Of a stretch of DNA of 64,000 nt, positions 53,176 to 60,025 are shown piece after piece. Under the pieces are notes generated by a model. The model did no database searches and was not told where the DNA came from. It worked only from the letters and a program-made list of their open reading frames with translations. How positions within the stretch are numbered: the stretch's first letter is position 1; the number at the start of each line of letters is the position of its first letter. A program made the position numbers and the translations under genes. The stretch covers positions 41,742 through 105,741 of the forward strand of contig JAJZEA010000004.1 of the NCBI GenBank assembly GCA_021851335.1. The letters run 5' to 3'. This DNA is from Acidobacteriota bacterium (GTDB lineage Bacteria; Acidobacteriota; Terriglobia; Terriglobales; Acidobacteriaceae).

Positions 53176-54786
53176 CTATCGTTTCAGCAGGTCGATCGGC
53201 TGCGTATAGTCGGTCACGCGCCAGTGTCGCGCCAGCTCAGGATGCTGTCTCGCAAATGCGCAATACATCTCCCACGCCACGCTCCGATAGCTGAAGTGAC
53301 CAGCCGCGCCGCTGCGTAGCTCGCTGATGTACTGCGCTTCGGCAAAATCCATCTTGAAGAGCGCGCGTATCCGCGTCCCCAGAGGCAGCAGATACAGCGC
53401 CGACTGCTTTGCTTCAGGAATGTCCATCGCCGCAAGCGTGGTGCTTGCCTCCAATGCCGCGCGCATTGTTGCCTGGTATTCGGCAAGTGCGCCGGCTTCC
53501 GTCAGCAGCAGCACATCCGCGCCCAGGTCGCCTGCATCCGGAGTCTCCCACCCGTGCGCTGCGGTGAACTCCTGCACAATCTGTGTGCAGCGGCGGTGCC
53601 GATGCATATCGCGAAATCCGCCAATGTCCATCAGAATGTCGAAGCGCAGCGCCTGCCCCGCGTGGAAGGCGCGCAGTGGTTCATCATGTCGACTGCGATG
53701 GCAGAGGCCAAGGGCAATGTATTCCTGCACGCGCGTTGCAGGCAGCTCCGCCACCAGGTCGCGAATCTGCCGGTAGCTGTGCTGGCTCACCGAGTAGAGC
53801 AGCGTTGCCGCCAACTCGACTTCCAAGGACTCCGTCCGCTCCACCAGATCGACCACAGGCGCCTCTGCCTTGGCGACCTTGCCCAACAACTCCCTTGCCG
53901 CCAGCCGCAGTTCTGCACGCGTCTCCGCCTCATACGCATTGGGCTGTGCATACTTGACCAGCGTCGGAGCGGCATGGACCGTGCGATTCAGGATCGTCTC
54001 CGCTTCTGCGCCCAGGCTCGGGTCCAGCGCGGCGATGCGAGCGCAGAGGCTGTCTCCGGCTGCCGCCTGCACATTCCAGGCCGGTCCTGTAGCGGCGTCG
54101 CGCAGCTTTGTGCCCAGCGCGCGCACCTCCGCGAACTCGCTTGTCAGCAGCCGCGCCACTTGAGTCTCCAGTGTGCGCGCATTCACAATCTGGCCCAGAG
54201 AAGTATTTGTAGCCAGCGGCAGCAGATAGCGAGCCACATCAAAGGCCCGAGCCTTGAGCGTCCGCGTATAGGCCTCCGCGGTCATCGACTCCGGCGGGGC
54301 GATGCGTTGCTTCAGCGCTTCCAGGATGCGGGCTGAAATCGATTGATACCCGGCAAAAAGCTGCTCGACGGTAGAGTTGTACAGCGCCTGCGCCTGCAAG
54401 GCAGCAGCGCTCGAACCAAACTCTGGCGTATGCCAGCCGGATTTCTGGAAGCTCTGATAGCGGGTCGAGCGCTCCTGCCCATCCCACCGCTGTTCGTCAA
54501 CCAGAACGATAGCTGCAAGCAGCGACAGCCGCTCGATGGCAAACGCGATGTGAGCCAGATCGGCAATCGAGCGATGCCCATACTGGAAGTAAAACGTGTT
54601 CAGAAACTGTTCCGCCCGCTGCGCGCTGATCTCGGCCAAAGACTGGCGCATCGACAGCGACGAACGGGAATACTTGGCCATGGCGTAGGCCAGCACTTCG
54701 GGGTCTGCGCCATGCACGGCAAAGACATCCGTCTCCTGCGCGGCAAGCAACTCACGGCCCGGCTGCGTTTGATCCTCTGTGGTCAT
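53176..54786 (-). CDS. Double-length FAD-dependent thymidylate synthase-like protein (tandem ThyX)
   Basis: ThyX makes dTMP with FAD and methylene-tetrahydrofolate; normal ThyX is about 220-250 residues, but this protein has 536. Two ThyX-like halves are visible. Half 1 has 'FYFQYGHRSIADLAH' (65-79), 'QERSTRYQSF' (104-113) and 'ARYLLPLATNTSLGQIVNARTLETQVARLL' (185-214). Half 2 has 'GLCHRSRHDEPLRAF' (360-374), 'DMHRHRRCTQ' (393-402) and 'SALYLLPLGTRIRALFKMDFAEAQYISELR'. The standard signature RHRxxSxNxxSxR is degenerate in both halves. It may be active as a pseudo-dimer or have another flavin role. It converges on larB. Confidence 0.85.
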   Translation of the reverse strand: MTTEDQTQPGRELLAAQETDVFAVHGADPEVLAYAMAKYSRSSLSMRQSLAEISAQRAEQFLNTFYFQYGHRSIADLAHIAFAIERLSLLAAIVLVDEQRWDGQERSTRYQSFQKSGWHTPEFGSSAAALQAQALYNSTVEQLFAGYQSISARILEALKQRIAPPESMTAEAYTRTLKARAFDVARYLLPLATNTSLGQIVNARTLETQVARLLTSEFAEVRALGTKLRDAATGPAWNVQAAAGDSLCARIAALDPSLGAEAETILNRTVHAAPTLVKYAQPNAYEAETRAELRLAARELLGKVAKAEAPVVDLVERTESLEVELAATLLYSVSQHSYRQIRDLVAELPATRVQEYIALGLCHRSRHDEPLRAFHAGQALRFDILMDIGGFRDMHRHRRCTQIVQEFTAAHGWETPDAGDLGADVLLLTEAGALAEYQATMRAALEASTTLAAMDIPEAKQSALYLLPLGTRIRALFKMDFAEAQYISELRSGAAGHFSYRSVAWEMYCAFARQHPELARHWRVTDYTQPIDLLKR

Positions 54787-54916
54787 CCCTGCCGTTCAGA
54801 ATACGGCATTGTCACCCTCCGGCGGCATGGGCGAGGTCGATTCTCTGTGGAATACCTGTGCGGGGATGAGTCCATAGTGCGCCAGGTTGAACTAGCATGA
54901 AACTGGGGAGTCATGG

Positions 54917-55708
54917 ATGTCTGAAACAGGTGCATGGAACTCCGGGCACGCACAACCAGCACATGACTGGGTGATGACCCAGCAGTGGGACGATCTGCTC
55001 TTTGCGCATTGGCCCGTTTCGCCCGACATGGTCGCCGCCGCGCTTCCTGCGGGTCTGGATGTGGATACCTGCTGTGGATCGGCCTGGCTTGGCGTCGTTC
55101 CGTTTCGCATGGATCGGATCCAGTTACGCGGCCTGCCCAGTGTGCCCGGTTTTCGCCGATTTCCAGAGTTGAATCTGCGCACCTACGTCCGCGATGCGCT
55201 CACCGGAACTCCGGGCGTTTACTTTTTTTCTCTGGATGCAACCAATCCCTTTGCCGTCTTCGTCGCGCGCAGCTTTTTCCAGTTGCCATACTACTGGGCG
55301 CGCATGCGCATGACCACCCTTGCAGAACGCGAATTTTCCTTCACCAGCCGCCGACTGCTCAGCCGCCGCCCCATCCACTTTGCGGCGCGCTATCGTGGTC
55401 TTGGCCCAACACGCCAACTCTCGGAGAGTCGTCCCGGTTCCATCGAATACTTCCTGACGGAACGCTACTGCCTTTTCACGCAGGATATGCTGGGGCGCCT
55501 GCTACGCTCGAGCATTCGTCATATTCCGTGGACCCTGGAACAGGCCGAGGCCGAGATCACCTGCAACGATCTGGTTGCCGCCGCTGGACTCACTTTGCCG
55601 GATGAGCCGCCTTTGCTCTACTACTCGCGCCATCTGGCCGTCTATGTATGGCAAACGGAGTTTGTGGCCGTGCCGTCCGTCGGCACTGCGCTTCCTGCGG
55701 CAGGGTAG
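54917..55708 (+). CDS. DUF2071 (YqjF-like) family protein
   Basis: A 263-residue cytosolic protein of the DUF2071/YqjF family, whose biochemical role is not established. Matching segments are 'MTQQWDDLLFAHWPVSPDMVAAALPAGLDVDTCCGSAWLGVVPFRMDRIQLRGLPSVPGFRRFPELNLRTYV' (20-90), 'GVYFFSLDATNPFAVFVARSFFQLPYYWARM' and 'LSRRPIHFAARYRG', with the usual C-terminal 'LLYYSRHLAVYVWQ'. GGGGAG precedes the ATG. It is divergent from the ThyX-like gene by 130 bp and convergent with the second LysR gene. A family B element lies past its 3' end. Confidence 0.88.
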   Translation: MSETGAWNSGHAQPAHDWVMTQQWDDLLFAHWPVSPDMVAAALPAGLDVDTCCGSAWLGVVPFRMDRIQLRGLPSVPGFRRFPELNLRTYVRDALTGTPGVYFFSLDATNPFAVFVARSFFQLPYYWARMRMTTLAEREFSFTSRRLLSRRPIHFAARYRGLGPTRQLSESRPGSIEYFLTERYCLFTQDMLGRLLRSSIRHIPWTLEQAEAEITCNDLVAAAGLTLPDEPPLLYYSRHLAVYVWQTEFVAVPSVGTALPAAG

Positions 55709-55736
55709 TCTGAGCCTGTTGCAAGCAGACCCAGGC

Positions 55737-55759
55737 GTCTCAGCAGAATGGGCTGAGAC
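55737..55759 (+). terminator. Hairpin downstream of the DUF2071 gene
   Basis: Perfect 8-bp arms (GTCTCAGC at 55737-55744, GCTGAGAC at 55752-55759) close a 7-nt loop, starting 29 nt after the stop codon. There is no T-run, so termination is likely but unproven. Confidence 0.5.
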
Positions 55760-55809
55760 GGGCATGGATTGCGGGTGATTCGCTCGGGATTTTCTGGATA
55801 GATGAACCT

Positions 55810-55924
55810 TAAGGCATTTTCCGGAATACGATCAACTTTCCGAAGCTCGTGAGGGTGGATTTCGCTTGAGGAAAATCCAATCCGCAGAATGGTTTTGGTC
55901 TACACCTTTCCGGAAAATGCTTTA
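55810..55924. repeat. Family B dispersed element, copy 2 (115 bp)
   Basis: The left end is TAAGGCATTTTCCGGAA; the right end is its inverted match with one mismatch in 17. The internal hairpin is weaker than in copy 1. The right 25 bp are inside the coding region of the LysR gene (55900-56850) and supply its last seven codons and stop. Confidence 0.88.
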
Positions 55925-56850
55925 GGGTCAGTAAAAAGTCCCTTTGCCCGCATCTTGTGAAGGCGCGGGTCTCGATCGGTGCCGATGTATTCCGCTAAAA
56001 AATCCAGCAGCACCTGAACTTTGGGAGTGAGCCGGGCCGGGCCGGAGAAGAGAGCGCAGAGAGTGATTGGCTCAGGGATCCAGAGTGGCAGCACAGGTGT
56101 CAGCCGATTCCGAAGATCCGCATCCTTTGCCATCCAAAGCGGCAGGACGGCGATTCCCAGACCGTTCACGGCGAGTTCCAGATGGAGAGCAGGATCGGCG
56201 GCAACCACGCGGAAGAGGATATTCGGAGCTGCTGTCTTCGATCCCCGGCTCAATCTCCAGGTTCCCGAGCCAATGCAGGTGTGGGCAACAAGCTCATCGG
56301 GAGTGGCCGGAGCGCCACGCGCCGCGATGTAATCCGGGCTTGCGAAGAGACCACGTTTAGTGCCTGGATAAGGCCGGATCCGTCGTATGGAATCCCTGGG
56401 CGCGCGCACTTTGAAGAAGACGTCCACATCTTCGCGCGGTTCCTGGTCCCACCCCGAGGCATACGGTTCAATATCGAGACGAAGGTCCGGGTAGCGCTTG
56501 AGAAACTCTTTGAGCAATGGCGCAAAGATGGAGCGGACCATTGTGATGGGACAAGCGATCTTGATGAGTCCCTCTGGCCGCTGACGATGGCTTTCCAGCA
56601 GCTCACTTCCATCCCTCAGCGTTCGCAGCGCTCTGCGGCAAGTCTGGAGATACTCCCTGCCGAAGTCGGTCATGACAAGCCCGCGCGGACTTCGCTGCAC
56701 AAGCAGAACGTCCAGATGCTTTTCGAGGCGGGTCAAGGAGCGGCTGAGTGTCGAGGCAGGAACCCTCAGCTCTCTGGCCGCTGCGGTCAGCGTGCCTTCC
56801 TGGGCGATTGCGACGAAGGTGCGAACATCGTTGAGATCGGGAATTTCCAT
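55900..56850 (-). CDS. LysR-family transcriptional regulator (module 2)
   Basis: A 316-residue regulator. The N-terminal helix-turn-helix is at about 5-65 ('LNDVRTFVAIAQEGTLTAAARELRVPASTLSRSLTRLEKHLDVLLVQRSPRGLVMTDFGREYL'). The effector domain begins near 92 ('GLIKIACPITMVRSIFAPLLKEFLKRYPDLRLDI'). It is divergent from an NmrA-type gene over about 199 bp and probably regulates it. The last seven residues ('KAFSGKV') and stop are encoded by a family B element, so the original C-terminus was replaced by an insertion or the gene ended slightly earlier. It belongs to the same general subgroup as the LysR of module 1. Confidence 0.93.
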   Translation of the reverse strand: MEIPDLNDVRTFVAIAQEGTLTAAARELRVPASTLSRSLTRLEKHLDVLLVQRSPRGLVMTDFGREYLQTCRRALRTLRDGSELLESHRQRPEGLIKIACPITMVRSIFAPLLKEFLKRYPDLRLDIEPYASGWDQEPREDVDVFFKVRAPRDSIRRIRPYPGTKRGLFASPDYIAARGAPATPDELVAHTCIGSGTWRLSRGSKTAAPNILFRVVAADPALHLELAVNGLGIAVLPLWMAKDADLRNRLTPVLPLWIPEPITLCALFSGPARLTPKVQVLLDFLAEYIGTDRDPRLHKMRAKGLFTDPKAFSGKV

Positions 56851-57049
56851 GAGTTGCCTTGCGTCTTTGATCGTGTGGATAGGCCGCCTCGTTGACCGAG
56901 GCGATCTTCAGCATAATCCAGTATTGCATGGGTGCAAATCTATATTGCGTAGATAAGCGCTTCGTTGGGACCGGTGGAAGCGTCTTCTACAGTGTGCGCT
57001 ACGGGCAGCAAAGCAGCAGGAGAGCGTGCGGCAAAGAAGAGGAGAGATC

Positions 57050-57913
57050 ATGAAAATTCTTGTAACAGGCGGAACAGGCAACGTAGGCGGAGCGGTGGTG
57101 AGTGAACTGCTCCAACGGGGTGCGGAAGTTCGAGTGCTGGCCCGCAAGCAGCCGGAGCCGGGCAAACTCCCAGCCGGAGTGGAAGTCGCGATTGGCGATC
57201 TGCTGGATCCCGTCTCCGTGGAACAAGCGATGCGGGGAGTCGACAAACTTTTCCTGCTCAACGCAGTGGTGACCGATGAGTTGACGCAGGCCTTGATCGC
57301 TTACGGCATCGCGAAGCGCGTCGGGATCAAGCATGTGACGTACCTTTCGGTGTTCAAGGTGGATCAGTTCCGGGATGTGCCGCACTTTGCATCGAAGCTG
57401 GCAGTGGAGAATGCGCTGCGTGAGTTCGGCGTTCCGTATACGATCCTGCGGCCCGGCTATTACATCCAAAATGACGCGAATCTGAAGGATGCCCTGACTG
57501 GCCCTGGGGTCTATCCCATGCCGATCGGGACGGCGGGAATTGCAGCCGCGGACGTACGCGACATCGCGGAAGCGGCTGCAATCTCACTCGCTGAGGATGG
57601 CCATGATGGGCAGACATACGACATTGTGGCGCCAGCCATGATCAGCGGTCCTGGGAACGCCGCGTTGTGGGGCCAGTTACTGGGCAAGGAAGTTCTCTAT
57701 ACCGGACACAACTTTGACCAATGGGAGCAAGGGATGCGCACGCGGATGCCGAGTTGGAGTGCTTTCGATCTCCGCATGATGTTTCAGGGGTACTACGACC
57801 GCGGTTTTGCGTCGACCGAAACGGAGGTTGCGCGCCTGATGAAGCTTCTTGGTCACGCTCCCCGCAGTTATGAGGAGTTTGCCGCCGAAACCGCCGCGTC
57901 ATGGAAGGCATAA
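57050..57913 (+). CDS. NmrA-family NAD(P)-binding oxidoreductase/sensor
   Basis: A 287-residue Rossmann-fold protein of the NmrA/atypical-SDR group. The cofactor motif 'KILVTGGTGNVGGAVVSELLQRGAEVRVLARKQ' opens the protein; 'KLFLLNAVVTDELTQALIAYGIAKRVGIKHVTYLSVFKVD' and 'YTILRPGYYIQNDANLKD' follow, as in quinone reductase-like (QOR2) or NmrA proteins. The catalytic Tyr-x-x-x-Lys is absent, as is usual in this group. The ATG at 57050 has GGAGAG just upstream. It is divergent from the LysR regulator and followed by a family A element and a cupin gene. Confidence 0.92.
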   Translation: MKILVTGGTGNVGGAVVSELLQRGAEVRVLARKQPEPGKLPAGVEVAIGDLLDPVSVEQAMRGVDKLFLLNAVVTDELTQALIAYGIAKRVGIKHVTYLSVFKVDQFRDVPHFASKLAVENALREFGVPYTILRPGYYIQNDANLKDALTGPGVYPMPIGTAGIAAADVRDIAEAAAISLAEDGHDGQTYDIVAPAMISGPGNAALWGQLLGKEVLYTGHNFDQWEQGMRTRMPSWSAFDLRMMFQGYYDRGFASTETEVARLMKLLGHAPRSYEEFAAETAASWKA

Positions 57914-57945
57914 GCCGCTTCACGAAAGAACAACTCATGGATCAA

Positions 57946-58056
57946 GAGCGTGTTTCATAGATACCTCGGTGGCTTCGTCGCGGATCATCAGCCCCGCTTT
58001 GATCGCGGGTCTGCTGCGGGCGTCTTCCGGCTTGTGTTGATGGATGAAACGCGCTC
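57946..58056. repeat. Family A dispersed element, copy 2 (111 bp)
   Basis: Terminal inverted repeats are GAGCGTGTTTCAT (57946-57958) and ATGAAACGCGCTC (58044-58056), matching at 12 of 13 positions. It is in the same orientation as copy 1 and shares its CCTCGGTGGCTTCGTCGC stretch. The ribosome binding site of the cupin gene lies immediately outside its right end. Confidence 0.87.
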
Positions 58057-58069
58057 AAGGAGAAATCTT

Positions 58070-58606
58070 ATGCTGCAACAGACTTCCGAATACGCTCCGC
58101 TGCCACCGGACGATCTCCGTCGCACTTTGCGATTCACCCGTGCGGATGCGACAAATGAAAGGTATATCGGTCTTGTCGGAGACACGTATACCATCACGGT
58201 CGCAGGCGAGGATACCCATGGTCGCTTCTGTGTGATCGACATGCACGTGCCTCCGGGCGGCGGCCCCGGACCGCATCGCCATGACTATGAGGAGACCCTT
58301 ATCGTTCTGGAAGGCGCAATGGAATTTACGTTTCGAGGGGAGAAGTTGACTGCGCTTGCAGACGACACGATCAACCTTCCGTCCAACGCGCCGCATCGGT
58401 TCCATAACGCCTCTTCCGAGGCGGTTCGCATGATCTGTATCTGCTCTCCAGCGGGGATCGACAAGTTCTTCCTTGAAGTCGGCGTGCCCGTGGCAACGCG
58501 CACAACGCCGCCGCCCAGGATGGATGCGCAGCAGATGAGCGAATTTCAGGAGAAGACGAAGGCGATGGCGCCAAAGTACAGAACGGAGCTTCTGGGCGAG
58601 GCGTAA
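58070..58606 (+). CDS. Cupin-domain protein (module 2)
   Basis: A 178-residue single-cupin protein. Motif 1 'PGGGPGPHRHDYEETLIVLEGAMEFTFRGE' (about 61-90) has the full His-x-His...Glu set; motif 2 'LPSNAPHRFHNAS' (102-114) supplies the last His. A C-terminal segment follows ('GIDKFFLEVGVPVATRTTPPPRMDAQQMSEFQEKTKAMAPKYRTELLG'), as in quercetin-dioxygenase-like cupins. The ATG 58070 has AGGAG 7 nt upstream. It lies downstream of the NmrA gene on the same strand, separated by the family A element. The frame is open leftward through that element, but the conserved region begins here. Confidence 0.92.
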   Translation: MLQQTSEYAPLPPDDLRRTLRFTRADATNERYIGLVGDTYTITVAGEDTHGRFCVIDMHVPPGGGPGPHRHDYEETLIVLEGAMEFTFRGEKLTALADDTINLPSNAPHRFHNASSEAVRMICICSPAGIDKFFLEVGVPVATRTTPPPRMDAQQMSEFQEKTKAMAPKYRTELLGEA

Positions 58607-58713
58607 AGAGAACGGCGTCGGGGGTGCCTGTTTGCCGGGGGCTGCGGTGGCTCTGACCTTGTCCGCGGAAAATGCCTCTCCAGGGACGACAGTTGTAGAG
58701 GCCAAACAGGCCC

Positions 58714-58829
58714 GGAGGCATTTTCCGGAATACTGCGAACTTTCCGAAGTTCGTGGGGGTGGATTTTTCCTGAGAAAAAATCCAATCCGCAGAATGGATT
58801 TGGTCTATAGCTTTCCGGAAAATGCTTTA
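58714..58829. repeat. Family B dispersed element, copy 3 (116 bp)
   Basis: Same orientation and layout as the other copies: GGCATTTTCCGGAA on the left and TTCCGGAAAATGC on the right. It also holds a perfect 7-bp hairpin with a TCCG loop (CGAACTT/AAGTTCG) and a GGATTTTT/AAAAATCC stem. Its final three bases are the TAA stop of the DUF5715-like gene. Confidence 0.88.
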
Positions 58830-59780
58830 GCGACCGGGCGAGTCAAGCAGGCCGTCGGCCACGGTTGATGCAGGAGTATCGGGCTGGTCGCCATCAAAGT
58901 TCTTGTAGACCGAGATATGAAAGCATGCCTGCCGGAACTCTTCTTCAACGTCAATCTTCCCGGCCTGTTGCAGCGGCAGCAGCCAGTTGCGCATCCAGGC
59001 AATCTCTCTTCGGCTCATGCCTTTTTTCGCCAGATCGATCGTTCCGCCGGTCAGGTGCGGCGAAGCCAGATCGCCATCCACCGCCGCAGCATTGCCGTTG
59101 ATGCGGCGCAGCCTGCGCTGATACTCGACCGTACGCACGGCCGATGTCACTTCCAGAGGAGAACGAGGAAACTCCGCTGCATGCGCCTCGGCCAGAGTGC
59201 GCAAAAAATCCGCAGTCCACGGTCGGCAATAGCGACGGTTTTCCGGCAGATCCTCATTGATGCGCAACGACTCGTTGACAGGTACTGGAACCAGCGCGCC
59301 CTCGGAGATGTGATGATCCAGGTCGGCATCGTCCTGAATGCGTCCCAGACCCTCCGCATCGGCCATCACATTCTGGTGGATCAGCGACTCGCGCGAGCCG
59401 GCCAGCGGCGATGCCCAGCGAAGCGAGACTGCCTGCAAGGTAGCGCGCCGCCTTGCGGATGGATAGCGTCGGCTCATCCGAACCGTCTGCGCATGGGCGC
59501 GCCTGTGGGCATAGCTTGTTGTGCTGCTGCCTCGCCGCGACGCTGCACTCGTGGCTGCAACTCCATGAGCCGAATGTCGCCGGGTGTCTTGACTCACGGT
59601 TGGATGCGCAGAGGGTGCTTTGCCAGCGCGCCCGGACGTCGCAGCCATACCACGGCTGTGCATCGTCCTGCTCAGCCGATGGGCATGATGATGCAGCCGA
59701 CGAGGCGCAACCGTGTTTGCCGTCGCGGTCATGCTCAATGCGAGAAAAAAAATCCATGCGTAACGAGTGGCGCGAAGCAT
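58827..59780 (-). CDS. Secreted DUF5715-type protein with M15 peptidase-like zinc site
   Basis: A 317-residue protein with a signal peptide (1-22) and a long basic, Ser/His/Arg-rich, low-complexity linker (25-115). The C-terminal domain (about 130-300) has the order Arg216 ('TSAVRTVEYQRRL'), His242 ('SPHLTGGTIDLA'), Asp249 and His288 ('QACFHISVY'). That order matches the His-x6-Asp...His zinc site of M15 D,D-carboxypeptidases. It may therefore cut peptidoglycan peptides in the periplasm; this is inferred from motif order only. It lies downstream of gyrA on the same strand. Its stop codon comes from the family B element. Confidence 0.8.
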   Translation of the reverse strand: MLRATRYAWIFFLALSMTATANTVAPRRLHHHAHRLSRTMHSRGMAATSGRAGKAPSAHPTVSQDTRRHSAHGVAATSAASRRGSSTTSYAHRRAHAQTVRMSRRYPSARRRATLQAVSLRWASPLAGSRESLIHQNVMADAEGLGRIQDDADLDHHISEGALVPVPVNESLRINEDLPENRRYCRPWTADFLRTLAEAHAAEFPRSPLEVTSAVRTVEYQRRLRRINGNAAAVDGDLASPHLTGGTIDLAKKGMSRREIAWMRNWLLPLQQAGKIDVEEEFRQACFHISVYKNFDGDQPDTPASTVADGLLDSPGR

Positions 59781-59973
59781 CCGAGGTATCCGTGGAAAGA
59801 AATCCGAGCTAATCCAGTCTATCGTGTCGAGAGGCGGTTTGCGTTAGCAATGCGGATGCCTCTGCGTCTGATAATTTCCCGTTTTGGCTAGGGCAGGGTA
59901 GGGCACAGGCCCCAGGTTTGAGTTGCCGGGGCAGGCATCTTCAGGCCCGCCCCGGCTTGCGGAAAAGGACAAA

Positions 59974-59998
59974 GCGGGCTGGAAAGATTCCGGCCCGC
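59974..59998 (-). terminator. Terminator downstream of gyrA
   Basis: Nine-bp arms (59974-59982 and 59990-59998, one G-T pair) with a 7-nt loop lie about 28 nt past the gyrA stop. On the minus strand they are followed by T-rich sequence (TTTGTCCTTTT). Confidence 0.65.
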
Positions 59999-60025
59999 CT
60001 CGTCCTTTCACCGCTCCAGCAAGGT

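Noticed and set aside
57950..58069. N-terminal extension of the module 2 cupin through the family A element
   Set aside because: A good ribosome binding site (AGGAG, 7 nt) precedes ATG 58070, and the extra residues come only from the repeat.
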